A stretch of 64,000 bases of DNA from Cyanophora paradoxa. Its lineage: Eukaryota > Glaucocystophyceae > Cyanophorales > Cyanophoraceae. Positions 20,901 to 30,905 of the stretch are shown piece by piece. The stretch's first letter is position 1. Every line of letters begins with the position of its first letter. The stretch covers positions 992,001-1,056,000 of the forward strand of contig QPMI01000005.1 of NCBI GenBank assembly GCA_004431415.1. Direction: 5' to 3'. The notes beneath the pieces are model-generated. The model made no database searches, was not told where the DNA came from, and saw nothing but the letters and a program-made list of their open reading frames with translations. A program made the position numbers and the translations under genes.

Positions 20901-22451
20901 CAGCGCAGCGTCTGAGCTTGAGGCGCCGGCGTTGGTGGGGCCAGCACTAGCGTGGGCGCCAGTGCTAGCTGCGTAACCTGCAATGGTAGTATCGGTGTTA
21001 CAGCTAGGCCCTGGCACGTGGCCGTACGCGGGGTTAGTGGTACTAGCTATAGTGCAGTTATTCCAGCCCCAATCGCGGAGTGCGGAGGCACTGGGCCGCT
21101 TCGAATCATTGTCCGACTCACAAATCGAATGAATAAAAAAGTCTGTTCGCGTTGGAGTTTTTTGACGGCACGCGGTGGGGGTACCGGTAGGCGCAGTTTC
21201 GTCCGGGGCCCTGGGACGTTCCGACCGGGGAGGGATGCTCCACCGGCCACTGCGGTATGCGACGGCTCTGATGGGGCTTCCGTGCTCCGGTCCAGCGATC
21301 AAGTTCTGGAGCATGCCGTAGCGCGGTCTAGCGACAGTGGTCCATAAGGTGCTCCAGGTGCAGACACGGCGACTGAGCTGCGAAAGTACTTGCGCGGCCT
21401 GCTGAATGCCGAGGCGGGCAGCGCGGCGTGGCGCGGCAGCGACAACAGTAGCCCGACGGGGATTGACTTCTTGCGGCGCTCTGAGTCCCGGTGGCGGCTT
21501 CTCTTCAGGTCCAGGTCCGTCAGCGCGGGCGCGGCGCCGGGCGGCGGGGAGGCCGACCGCGTCCTGCAGGTCGCGCGGCGCCGGCGCGGGCGGAGGCGAG
21601 ACGGGCGGCGCGCTGGGGCCCGGCGGCAGCTTCACTTTAGGTCCAGGTCCGTCAGCGCGGGCGCGGCGCCGGGCAGCAGGGAAGCCGACAGCGTCCTCAG
21701 GTCCAGGTCCGTTGGCACGAGCGCAACGCCGGGCAGCGGGGAGGCCGACAGCGGTCTGCAGGTCGCGCGGCGCCGGCGCGAGCGGGGGCGAGGCGGGCGG
21801 CGCGCGGGGGCCCGGCGGTGGTTTCACTGCAGGTCCAGGTCCGTCAGCACGGGCGCGGGGCGGGGCAGCGGGGGAGCCGACCGCGTCCTGCAGGTCGCGC
21901 TGCGCCGGCGCGGGCGAAGGCGAGACGGGCGACGCGCTGGGGCTCGGCTGCGGCTTCACCGCAGGTCCTGGTCCGTCGGCACGAGTGTGGCGCCGGGCCG
22001 CGGGGAGGCCGACAACGGTCTGTAGGTCGCGCGGCGCCGGCGCGAGCGGGGGCGAGACGGGCGGCGCGCGGGGGCCCGGCGGCGGCTTCACTTCAGGTCC
22101 AGGTCCGTCAGCACGGGCGCCCGACGACAGTCTCGCCTCAGGCGCAGGGCCATCGGCCCTCGCGCGGCTGTGGGCGTCAGGGAGGCTGGGGGCGTCCTGC
22201 GGGTCGCGCAGGACTGGCGCGGGCGGGGGCGGGGCGGGCAGAACTCGAGGGCCCGACGGCGGTCTCGCTTCAGGTGCCGGTCCGTCGGCCCGCGCTCGGC
22301 TGTGCGCGTCGGGGAGGCTGAGGGCGTCCTGTGGGTCGCGCAGGGCTGGCGCGGGCGGGGGTGGGGCGGGCGGCGCTCGAGGGCCCAGCGGCGGTCGCGC
22401 CGCAGACGCGGGTCCGTCGGTCCTCTCGCGACTTTGGGCGTCGGGGAGGCA
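17945..22451 (-). CDS. Retroelement polyprotein N-terminus: tandem repeats, hydrophobic segment, APE endonuclease, RT fingers
   Basis: One frame is open from the element's 5' end for about 1500 codons. It starts with 44-residue repeats, then a low-complexity Ala/Ser/Gly region. A strongly hydrophobic stretch (LLLCVLLAALVPVALA, about 20595-20645) precedes the APE domain. APE motifs are LTWNIRRLEG (about 20345-20375), ALQEVD (about 20240), LVLGDMNSTYS (about 19825-19860), RIDYALAS (about 19620) and ADHLPVLATF (about 19510-19540). These are the Asn, Glu, Asp-x-Asn and Asp-His positions of exonuclease III-type nickases. The RT fingers follow: LSNGAGGPSGLTNGMIK, then DLRPITLQEVTWKLV (about 18110-18160). 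The frame ends at 17898 in a shadow after the RT frame change. It nicks the target and starts reverse transcription. Confidence 0.88.
21480..22451 (-). repeat. 132-bp (44-codon) tandem monomers at the retroelement 5' end
   Basis: GGTCCGTC-type blocks recur at 132-bp spacing (for example 21514 and 21646, then about 21838, 21970, 22102, 22281, 22413), with two shortened units. Each monomer translates in frame to a Pro/Ala-rich block containing RADGPGP and a Pro-Arg-Asp-Leu-Gln type end. The array stops at the 5' junction with the host. It could be an ORF repeat or promoter monomers like those of some L1 elements that happen to stay open. Confidence 0.8.
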
Positions 22452-22468
22452 CGCGTCAGCCGAGTAAG
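22452..22468. repeat. Right 17-bp target-site duplication
   Basis: Exact copy of 8662-8678. It is directly followed by CAGCGGGATCAAG, which continues the host exon in frame. Confidence 0.95.
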
Positions 22469-25400
22469 CAGCGGGATCAAGGGCGGCGGAATCTACGTCG
22501 ATTCCGAGAGCACGAACGATCGGGTCCTCTTGCGCGATTCTACTTTCTCCGAATGTGCAGCATACACCGGAGGCTGCGTGTACGTCGCCAACTCGAACGG
22601 GCTTCGCCTGAAGAATGTCACCATGGGCCAAAGCTCGGTGAGACTACTATCCGCGCCGTCCTTAGAGGGGGCTAGCAGTCACTTTATTTTCTATGCAGGT
22701 CGAATCGAACGGAGGGGCCATGGTCGTTGAAGCCGGAACCTCCGTTTGCGAGCGATGTTCATTCATCGAAAATGCAGCGGAAAGCGGCGGAAGCGTCTTT
22801 GTGACCGGCTCTGGAGATCTGGAGCTTCTCGAGTCCGAAGTCAGACTCTCGAACGCCCAGCAAGATGGTGCGCGGATCGCAAAGTGACAGGCTAAAGTTG
22901 CTGCAATTTGCGCTCCTCACTCTACATTCCTCGCAGGCGGCGGGGCTGCCGCGAGCGGACAAGGGACACTTCGAGCGACTCACTCGTCATTCGCGAACTG
23001 CCGGGCGATCAACGGCCGCGGGGGCGGGATCTGGTGTGGCAAGCAGTCTCGGTGCCGTCTCCAGAACTCGTTCATTTCGAGCTCTTCCGGGCAAAGCGGC
23101 GGCTGCATCTCCGTCGACGCTGCAGCGGACGTTTCAGTGGCGGACAGCTCCATGTCTCGATGCGACTCGGAAGTGCTGGGAGGCTGCATTCATGTGCAGG
23201 GAGAGCCGCTTGCTCAGCCGGACCGCGTGCATCTGCTCCTATCTCGCTCGACCGTTTCGGCCTGTGTCACAGGAATGGCGGGGGGCGGCGTTGCAGCGGA
23301 CAAATTTGCCGCGGTCCGAATCGACGGGAGCAGCCTCGTCGGCAACGTCGCCGGGATTCCGTCGCTGTCCGAGGGGCAGGTGGCCGTCGGGGACGCCGCG
23401 GGCGTGTACGCCGCCGGGCACTCTTCGGTCTGGATCGCGGCGTCGACCCTAAGAGAGAACGCGGCCCAGCGCCGCGGAGGTGCGGTCGGGACGGAAGCGG
23501 ATGCGCGCGTGGCCGTGGACGGGACTGTGCTGGAAGGCAACGCCGCGAGTGCGTGGCCCGTCAAATTGTACAGAGGCGGAGCGTTGAACGAAGTGCGCAG
23601 ATGAGGGCGGGGGCGTGTACGCCTCAAGCAATGCGGTGTTGAAGCTAACATCTTGCACGCTCACAAACAACACTGCGACAAGAGGCGGCGCCGTGTTTGC
23701 TAAGCGCGGAAATGCAAGCCTTGATTCAACCGCAGTCAGCGCGAATTCAGCATCGCTCGGCGCTGGGATCTTCGTCGAAAAGGATGCCTGCGGCGGCATC
23801 GCTCTAGCGAATTCTTCAGTTCTCTCGAACCGCGCCCAGTTCGGCGGGGGTGGAGTATACGTGAACACGCCCGACCTCTCCGCATGCGCGAGCTTCTCCG
23901 CCCTTGCGTGCGCCGCCTACGCGGAGAACACGGCAGCCTACGGGCCTGCGTGCGCCACGCCCACCGAGCGAATCGTGCCGGAGCTGCTGTCGCGGCCGAT
24001 CAACGTTGCGAGCGGCAAGCCCATTCTCTTTGAGGTGACTATGAAGGACGCTTACGGGTCTGTGCATCGACAACTGTCTTCCTCGTCACGCCCTTCTGAA
24101 TCTATGCAGTTCCATCGTGGCGGATACGGGGTCGTTCATTCAAATCTCGGCATCGAGCACATCGTTGACGGGTGCTTTTATTTATTATCCTCGCAGCGTT
24201 CTTTCTTGCGTCGTCTAGATCCGACTCGTCGTGCGCAGGAACCACCACAAACGCCACGCTGAATGGCGTCGCCCTTCTCTCGGACGTCCGCTTGATCGAG
24301 ATGCCGGGGGCGGCGTACAACCTCAGCTTCTTTGTCGCGGATCGGCAGCTGCAGCCGGCCCCGCTCTCCGTCTTCCTGCGCGAGTGCATCCCTGGAGAGA
24401 TCCTCGACCTGGTGGCCAGAATATGCAGCGAGTGGTGTGTCTGTTTTTGGAGCTCACAACGTTCTACTGGCTTCGTAGATCGAATGTTTGTTTTCCGCAG
24501 TGGGCCGAATTTCTACAGCCTCGACCCGCAGGACGCGGCTTGCAGCCGGTGCCCTGAAGGCGCCATCTGCGACGGGGGCGCACGGCTCTATGCGAAAGAG
24601 TGCGCGAGCGCTTCTTTTAATTAATCGCTTACATGTTGCTCTGTAAATACTGAGATATATATCGATTGCCTAGGGGCTGGTTCCAGAGCACGTTCGACCC
24701 GAACATCTTCATCGAGTGCCTGAACGGGAAGGAGAGCTGCCTCGGCGGACAGCCCTCAGCCTCGAGCTCTAGCCCGCTTCTCCTCGCCAACGACACGTCG
24801 TGTCCTCGGAACGCGACGGGCCAAGGGGAAGCGACGACATCGAACACGACCCTGTGTCCTACACGCGCAGCTGGGCGCCGAAACCTGCTGGCGATTTTAG
24901 TGGATACGGAGCTCGAGAGCCAGTACGTGTCCAAGTGTAAACCCGGGTACGAAGGGCAGCTGTGCGGAGTCTGCGTTAACGGTTTCGGAAGGGCTGGTGC
25001 GATATATACGGTTTTGTTTCCGCGGTGGTTTTTTGAGCGACTCGCGTTGCTCGCAGGGGACTACGCCTGCACCGAGTGCTTGTCCCCGTCCGCTTCTGCC
25101 GCCATCGGATTTCTCGTGGCGCTGGCTTTCCTTTTCTTTGCTGGGTGCGTTTTAGTTTCAGAAATATAACTGAAATCGCATTTGACTATCGCGATCGAAT
25201 CCTGCAGGTACATCACGTGGACGACAATCAAGGATGCGAGTAACACGGACGATGAGGAGAAGCGCGGCATCTTCCTCCAGATCCTTCTCGAGTACCTGCA
25301 GCTCATCACCCTCTCGAAGAGCCTGTCCGTACGGTGGCCGTCGGTGCTGAACGGGCTCCTCGGGGCCGAAGAGGCCATGGTCTCTCCGATGGAGCGCGTC

Positions 25401-27844
25401 GTCAACCTCGACTGCGTGCTCGGACTGACGAGGGAAGGCCACTCCGGAATTCGCCCAGTCTTCGCGAAGCTCCTGTGCGCCACGCTTTGCGTTTCACAGT
25501 TTGAAGAAGTTCGGATCCATTGACTACATTCTAACGGCGTTTTTCAACAGGTTCTACATTCTGCTCCCGATGGCCGCTTTCAGTGCGCGACTCGCAATCG
25601 ATCCTGTGAATCAGTTCTGCCATTCCTGACCCTGAGAATCAGTTTTGCCATTCCTGATTGCTCTCTTGGTGCCTGTGATGCATGTTGCATCAAAGCACAT
25701 TGTCAAATGGGTGTCCGCGGTCTTCAACCCAGTGATGCAGCGGATTCGGCGCCGCAATTCAAGCCTGAACGCGGCGATACCAACGAAGGGCGAAGTCGAC
25801 TCCAGGAAGCAGGCCTCGAAGCGCGCCAAATCCAAAGGCGCAGGCAGAGCTCGCAGCGTCATTGTCAACGACGGAAAGGCGAGCAAGGGCGACGAGCTCG
25901 AGGACGCGGACGCCATGCTGGAGGCGGTGGCAGAGATGGACCTGCGCAAGGGCAGCTTCTGGGAGAACGCGAAGCACATCTACGTCGTCGGGGCCATCGT
26001 CCTCGTCTTCTTCTTCCAGCCGATGATCACTAGCAAGCTCACGTCCCTCTTCGGTGCATCCCGCCCCCGGCGTTTGGCCGTTTCCGCCTCCCAGAGCCGC
26101 CAGCGCCGTGTTCTGAGCGCGCTGCAGGCTGCGTGGACGTCGGAGGAGGCGTGTCTTTGCTGGCCCGCGACCCCAGTGTCGACTGCGCGTCGGCGGAATA
26201 CCGCAGCTGGATTTACGGCGTCGACGTCCCTTTCCTCGTGTACTCGATTTACTTGCTTACGTGATCTGTTCCTACTTTGCCCATGCTGATTTAAATACTT
26301 TACCTGCGCAGGATCTACGGAGTTGGAGTCCCAGCTGGGACGGCCATCTTTCTCTGGGTTTACCGCGACCGCATTCGCGACGACCAGGACCGGGAGTTCC
26401 GCCTCTACTTCTCGTTCCTGTACAGGGTCCGCTTCGATTTTGAGACTGCAAAGTGAGGCACATCGACGCAATGCTCGAACAGGGCTACAAGCGCGAGCGG
26501 TTCTGGTTCGCCTTCGTGTCGATGATTCAGAAGACGGCGCTCGCTGTTTGCATGGCGTTGTTTAGCGAGCGGTGCGCCGGTTTCTGTCGTTGTTAATTCT
26601 GCATTTAATGCTGGCTTCAATCGTGCATGTGCATGTAGGCCGCTCGTGCAGGCGCTCATGGGAGCGTTCGTGCTCTTCGCCGGCCTGGTTCTGCACATGA
26701 AAATTCAGCCGCGCTCCAACGCTCGAATCGGCAGCATCGACGTCGCCTGCCAAATGGGCGCCCTCGTTACGATATGGCTGTGCGCCTTTCTTCTTTAATT
26801 TACATCACGCCTATGTCTCGTCCTAGGTCTTCGCGGTTATGGTCATGGTCTTATGGTGCTGCAGAGGAATATTCCTCTTCCCAGACGCGGGGCTCTCCGA
26901 GGAGCAGAAGAACTTCGTCGCCGCCCTCGGATTTATTTCCAACATTGCCTTCGTCGCCATTCTCATACTGCTCTTCCTCTTTGGCGAGGAGCGGGTGCGC
27001 TGCTTCTCAGAGGTTGATTATGTGCGCGTTTTATGCATATGGTGCGTTGACCGGTACCGGCTCGACCCAGGTGTTCGAGAAGCTGAGGATCGTTATGCCG
27101 TGGATGGCCGCACCCCCGCGCCTTTTATCGGATTCGAAACCTGCGGACGGCGAAACGAATGCGAATGGGGGGGAGTCCATCGAGGGCGCCGTCTTCTCGA
27201 ACTTGGACGGCGACGGCGACGGCGACGGTGATCATGACGAATTGCAACAGCAGCTCGAGCCGGACCGGCCCGGGTACCAGCAGGGCCGGGGACGGCGCCC
27301 GCTGGACTGGGCGACGGAGGAGCGCCCCGCGGAATCGGCGAGGCGCGCTCGCGATGATCCGTCCGCGGCCGCCGGCGTGCCGCCTCTCTGGCACATCGAC
27401 GCCGCGGATGCGGACGGAGAAGAGGGAAGAGTGTCGACGTCGCAGCCACCGCCGCCTGCGCTGCCCGTGGCCAGCCTCCTGCTGGCCGACGAGCTGAGGG
27501 ACAGGCTCGGCCGGCTCAGCCAGCTGTCGGTCTCCGTCAGCCGCGATACGCTGGCGCCGCCGCCCGCCCCCGGCGCGTTCTCGGCAGCCGCGTCTCCCGC
27601 CGCCACGTCGCCCGGGCGCGCCCCGTCCATCGCCGTCTCGCGTCCGTCGTCGGTCTTCGAATTCGACGAAGGGCACTTCGATTTGGTCGTGGAGACGCCG
27701 GGCGGGGCCCGCGGGGCCGCGGACCTGCGGCCGCCCGCCTCGTCGGCCGGCACCCGGACCCCGTCACCAACTGCAGGCGTGAGCCCCCGGTCCGGATCCG
27801 CCGGCTCGGAGCGCTCAGCGCACTTCGCGGGCCGACGTCAGTAG
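22469..27844 (+). CDS. PMP-repeat, Cys-rich, multi-pass membrane protein gene, 3' portion
   Basis: Continues the exon broken at 8678. Exons: 22469-22637, 22699-22867, 22937-23548, 23601-24057, 24219-24434, 24501-24599, 24674-24996, 25057-25144, 25208-25474, 25551-25582, 25643-26053, 26128-26260, 26312-26426, 26483-26571, 26639-26779, 26865-26994, 27071-27844 (TAG). Together with 7511-8678 they make 5337 nt, divisible by three. The order is PMP-like GGG(V/I)Y repeats to about 24000; a Cys-rich stalk (CSRCPEGAICDGG, CKPGYEGQLCGVC; GCC2/GCC3-like); then about eight hydrophobic segments from 25085 to 26990. A hydrophilic 250-residue tail follows, with an Asp/Gly run (about 27206-27235) and a conserved end, FDEGHFDLVVETPGG. 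It resembles the adhesin-like, TRP-like surface receptors of algae and oomycetes; ligand unknown. Exon 24219 is the least certain (donor GTCTGT, 161-bp intron). Confidence 0.85.
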
Positions 27845-27862
27845 CGATGCACATGCCCTTGC

Positions 27863-27868
27863 AATAAA
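27863..27868 (+). terminator. Polyadenylation signal AATAAA
   Basis: AATAAA starts 19 bases after the TAG of the membrane-protein gene, followed by a T-rich stretch (CTCTTTTTG). Plausible 3' end signal by position only. Confidence 0.45.
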
Positions 27869-27869
27869 T

Positions 27870-28450
27870 CTCTTTTTGAATTGGGGCAGTTCTTTTCGGA
27901 AGTATACCTCTTTTTATATTTGGGCCATGGGAACTCCGGAAAGTATTCCGAGAAGTTCGCCGTCGGCAAAAGTAATATCCCTCGTATATATATTTACTTC
28001 TGTACGTTTCGTTTCGTTACATCTATTTAAAGGTGTCGTGAACTTCCTTTCGTTACAGCTATATACACTCAGGTATTGAACCGCCATAGCAGCCCGAATC
28101 GAATGAACTACAGATACTTTCGGTAGAAGCCGGGAAACTATTCGCCGGCGACGTGGCACGAAAAATAAAACGTTTAATTTCATCAGCTTCTTTGCATGTT
28201 TCGTTTCGCTACAGCTATATTTATATACTTAGATGTCATGAACTTCGAATTCGATTACTACGATACGCGGCGAACTAGGAATACGATTACCCCCGTCCTT
28301 TCCTTCTCCCCTGGTGTCGCCCCCTGGCGGAGCTGAAGCAATTGCAAGTGAAGATGAAGATGGGAGCTAATCATATTAATATTCCTGTTCTTCATATTCT
28401 CATGTCGGCACGACTGGGATGTCTGTGTCACCCAGCTCAAGCTCAAGGGG
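27870..28450. other. AT-richer intergenic spacer
   Basis: This stretch is clearly lower in GC than its neighbours, with several TATATA/TATTTA tracts and repeated phrases such as TTTCGTTTCGTTACA and TTTCGTTTCGCTACAGC (about 28000-28215). I see no exon. It separates the two converging genes. Confidence 0.5.
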
Positions 28451-28478
28451 CCCCCGTCAGCTCTCGAAGGCGGCGCTG

Positions 28479-28542
28479 GGCCGCCTCAAGCCGCGCCCGC
28501 GCCTCGGCCAGGCCGCCTCAAGCCGCGCCCGCGCCTCGGCCG
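28479..28542. repeat. Two tandem 32-bp units
   Basis: GGCCGCCTCAAGCCGCGCCC plus 12 more bases is repeated once with a single change. On the minus strand it would encode an Arg/Ala-rich duplication at the end of the TIR gene region. Confidence 0.7.
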
Positions 28543-29285
28543 GCCAGCCCGCCGGCCAGGCGGCGCCTCGGCCAGAGGGGGCCAGAGAGGGGGCCAGGCC
28601 GGGCTCATGATCAGCAGAGGGGGTCGGCGCCGGCGCGGCCGCGGGGGCCGGCAGCAGCGACAGGGACTCCAGCAGCGCCTCCACGTTCTTTGGGGTACAA
28701 GGTTTCAGCGAGCGGTACGGCGACGAGGACGGGGGACGGGTACCGCGAGGAGAGCAACGTTGCCGCGGGCGAGGAAGGCGAAGGAGGGTACCCCCGAGAG
28801 AGTCCCGTCCGGCGGCTGTACCCCGGTCAGGGATAGGGGAAGTGGCGTGGGGAGGGGTACGCCGCGCCTGGAGCTCGGAGAGGAGGGCGGGTACGAAGGG
28901 CCGCTTGTTCACTTCGCAGAGCTGCGGGGTACGCGTTTCGGACGGGGGAGGGGTACGCTGGAATGGGCGGCCAAATGAGACCTGGAGGCGGCCGCGGAGG
29001 GCGGGGTCTGAGGCGACGAAATCAGTGAGGGGTAGAGGCGCGCCGCTGGGTTGAGGGGGTACGGACCGGCGACGGCGGCGGCGGAGAGGAGGGGTACGAA
29101 GGCGGCGCAGCGGACGGCGGCCCGCGCGTCGGCGTTCTCGTCGCGTTGTACCCCCTCCGACCCCCTCAGAGAAGGTGGAGGAAAGGCAGCGTGCGGGAGC
29201 CGAACCGGGGCGGGACACTCGGCCCAGCACGGAACGCGCCGGTGCTTCAAGCCGCGTACGAATCGAAGGCCGAACTCCGCGTCCT

Positions 29286-29543
29286 GGGGTACAGGAGATT
29301 CGGGCGGTGTAGGGGATGAAAGGAGGGGTACAGGAGATTCGGGCGGGGTAGGGGATGAAAGGAAAGGAGGGGTACAGGAGATTCGGGCGGGGTAGGGGAT
29401 GAAAGGAAAGGAGGGTTACAGGAGATTCGGGCGGGGTAGGGGATGAAAGGAAAGGAGGAGTACAGGAGATTCAGGCGGGGTAGGGGATGAAAGGAGGAGT
29501 ACAGGAGATTCGGGCGGGGTAGGGGATGAAAGGAAAGGAGGGG
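29286..29543. repeat. Minisatellite, six units of about 42-47 bp
   Basis: The unit is GTACAGGAGATTCGGGCGGG followed by GTAGGGGATGAAAGG with or without an extra AAAGG, which gives the two unit lengths. Six units are present. Each begins with a GGGGTAC-like junction, degraded to GGTTAC or GAGTAC in some units. It lies between two coding-like parts of the TIR gene, probably in an intron. Confidence 0.85.
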
Positions 29544-30278
29544 TACGGACCGCGGGGGAGCACCAGACGAAGACGAAGGGGTGCGGTCCCCCGAGGTCGC
29601 AGCTGCGGGGGGTACGCCGCGCTTCCGACAAAGAGAGGGGGGGTTACTGCCGCACCGGGCGTCGGGGGAGGCGCAGAGCTCCGCGGCGGCGCCCTGGGCC
29701 ATCGCCTCAGCTTCGCTCTCCCCGCCAGCCGCGCCGGCCAGCCGCTGCGCTCTAGCTGTGGGGAAAGCCGAATTTCGAAGCGAAAGACGGGGGCGCAAAC
29801 CTGGGAGACCGTCACGGCGAAGGGGTACGCCCCCTGCTCGAAGACCTCGTCCCTGGTTCGAATTCCGGCCGGGCGTCAGGGGTACGGGTTTCCAAAATGG
29901 AGAGACGGGTATGCACGTGGAAAAGTCGGCGAATTGCATCATGAGGAGGGCCCCCTGCAGCTCGTCGTCCAGCTGGGCCTGGGTACGGCGTTGCTTTCTT
30001 TCTCTTCGCTATTTATAGAATGACCTCTTATATATTTATACCTTGGCCTTCCAGACGGGGAAGACCTGGCGCCCGAGGGCCCGCGCGGCCGCCAGCTCCG
30101 CCCGGCAGCGCTGCGAGGCGGCGGAGGCGGGGCTGATCGCGAGGACGAGCGCCCGCGAGCGCCGCAGCGGCGCGCCGTCCTGCGGGCGCGGTCGTTTTGG
30201 AGGAAGCTTTTTTAAGGGTCCGCGCGGCCGCGGGGCGCACGTCCTTTGCTGTAGGGCGCGCAGGCGTCGCCCCCGTCC

Positions 30279-30518
30279 GGCTCCGGCTCCGGAGCAGGTG
30301 CTCGCACGGCAGACCCGAAGTCTAGATCTTCCGTTGCGGCCTCGCCGGGGCTTGCCTCCTCGATCGCCGTGTCGCCGGGGGTCTCCCCTGTGCCGTCGGT
30401 CTTCGGCGGCGACCACTTTGACGTGATTGTGGAGACACCAGGCGGGAGGGCGGGACCTCAGATCCTTGGAAAGAATATTAATGGAGCAAACCCTTCTGCC
30501 GCAGTGTACGATACATAG
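30279..30518 (+). pseudogene. Orphan 3' end of a second PMP-like membrane protein gene
   Basis: This plus-strand frame encodes about 79 residues ending at TAG (30516-30518). ASSIAVSPGVSPVPSVF, then DHFDVIVETPGG, aligns with the last part of the intact gene (APSIAVSRPSSVFEF, then GHFDLVVETPGG at about 27625-27700). Nothing of the membrane region or repeats precedes it. Instead the antisense strand becomes the TIR exon at 30179. It is a truncated paralogue, brought here by duplication or by rearrangement with the TIR gene. Confidence 0.75.
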
Positions 30519-30769
30519 TACCTTTTCTCTAGTCTACACGACGCTTTAGATAATTGTCGACTCTCTTGATCTTTGATTGTCGACGAGTAGTCTCTCAAAT
30601 TTAAACAGATAATAGTCGCTTTTCAATCTTAAGCTTGCTGCGGCTGCCTGATTATCGATTCATTGCTGTCTTTTCGTTTTCCTCCCACGGCTTAGTCATG
30701 GCATGGGCGAGCCATCTCAAGTCTTGTAAACTTGAAACAACCAACGGTTTAGCAGTTTAGGACTGCTTG

Positions 30770-30905
30770 ATCTGCGCACGGGGCGGGGCGGGGAGAGGTG
30801 CGGGGATGACAGAGTGGAGGGAGCGCGGGCAATTACAGGTAGAGCAGAAGGCGGGGAGAGTGAGAGCGAGGCGGGCGGCCAGGGGTCGGGCGGGGTCACG
30901 GGCGA
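30770..30905 (-). repeat. Diverged fragment of the retroelement 3' coding region
   Basis: The sequence parallels 9120-9260 of the large element base by base with substitutions (GGGGCGGGGCGGGGAG..., GACAGAGTGGAG, GCGGGCAATTACAGG). On the minus strand it encodes C-x-x-C-x-CPRSLHS-x-(I/V)PAPLPA as in the element. It is an old, partial copy without a visible tail or target-site duplication. Confidence 0.65.

Larger units (their letters stand above)
8679..22451 (-). mobile_element. 13.8-kb APE-type non-LTR retrotransposon, Dualen/RandI-like
   Basis: This is a single insertion on the minus strand: 5' end at 22451, 3' end at 8679 with a short tail of nine A (T9 on the given strand), flanked by a perfect 17-bp target-site duplication. 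Reading 5' to 3' it contains 132-bp monomers (22451 to about 21480), an APE endonuclease (about 20400-19500), reverse transcriptase (about 18200-17300), RNase H core (15500-15050), two stretches I do not recognise (about 15030-12880), and a Ulp1/C48-like cysteine protease (12840-12140). After these come an RNase H-like tail (11500-11450), a CxxC...HxxxC knuckle (11022-10820) and a basic, proline-rich C-terminus. The combination of APE, RT, RNase H and cysteine protease is known from Dualen (RandI) elements of green algae. I could not find their second, restriction-like endonuclease. The coding frame is broken at least six times, so this copy is either dead or carries homopolymer sequencing errors. 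Confidence 0.9.
28457..30179 (-). pseudogene. TIR-domain protein gene, 5'-truncated
   Basis: Three minus-strand exons splice in phase: 30179-30042 (46 codons, acceptor GCCCGCAG), 29978-29917 and 29852 downward. The first contains SRALVLAISPASAASQRC, then RAELAAARALGRQVFPVW. That is the helix/strand block of a TIR domain around the serine-rich, SxxCxxEL and (V/I)FPV motifs. The next two give LDDELQGALLMMQFADFS and DEVFEQGAYPFAVTVS. Further coding-like stretches (DENADARAAVRCAAFVPLL, then CEVNKRPFVPALLSEL near 28905-28930) suggest alpha-helical repeats, but their joins are unclear and a minisatellite lies between them. The N-terminal half of the TIR domain, which should lie above 30180, is missing. 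There the opposite strand encodes the tail of a second PMP-like gene. TIR proteins act in immune-type signalling or as NAD hydrolases. Catalytic residues cannot be judged from this fragment. Confidence 0.65.

Noticed and set aside
29821-29880. GGTTCGAATTCC as a tRNA T-loop
   Set aside because: No matching D-arm, anticodon arm or acceptor stem. The sequence lies at a splice junction of the TIR gene.
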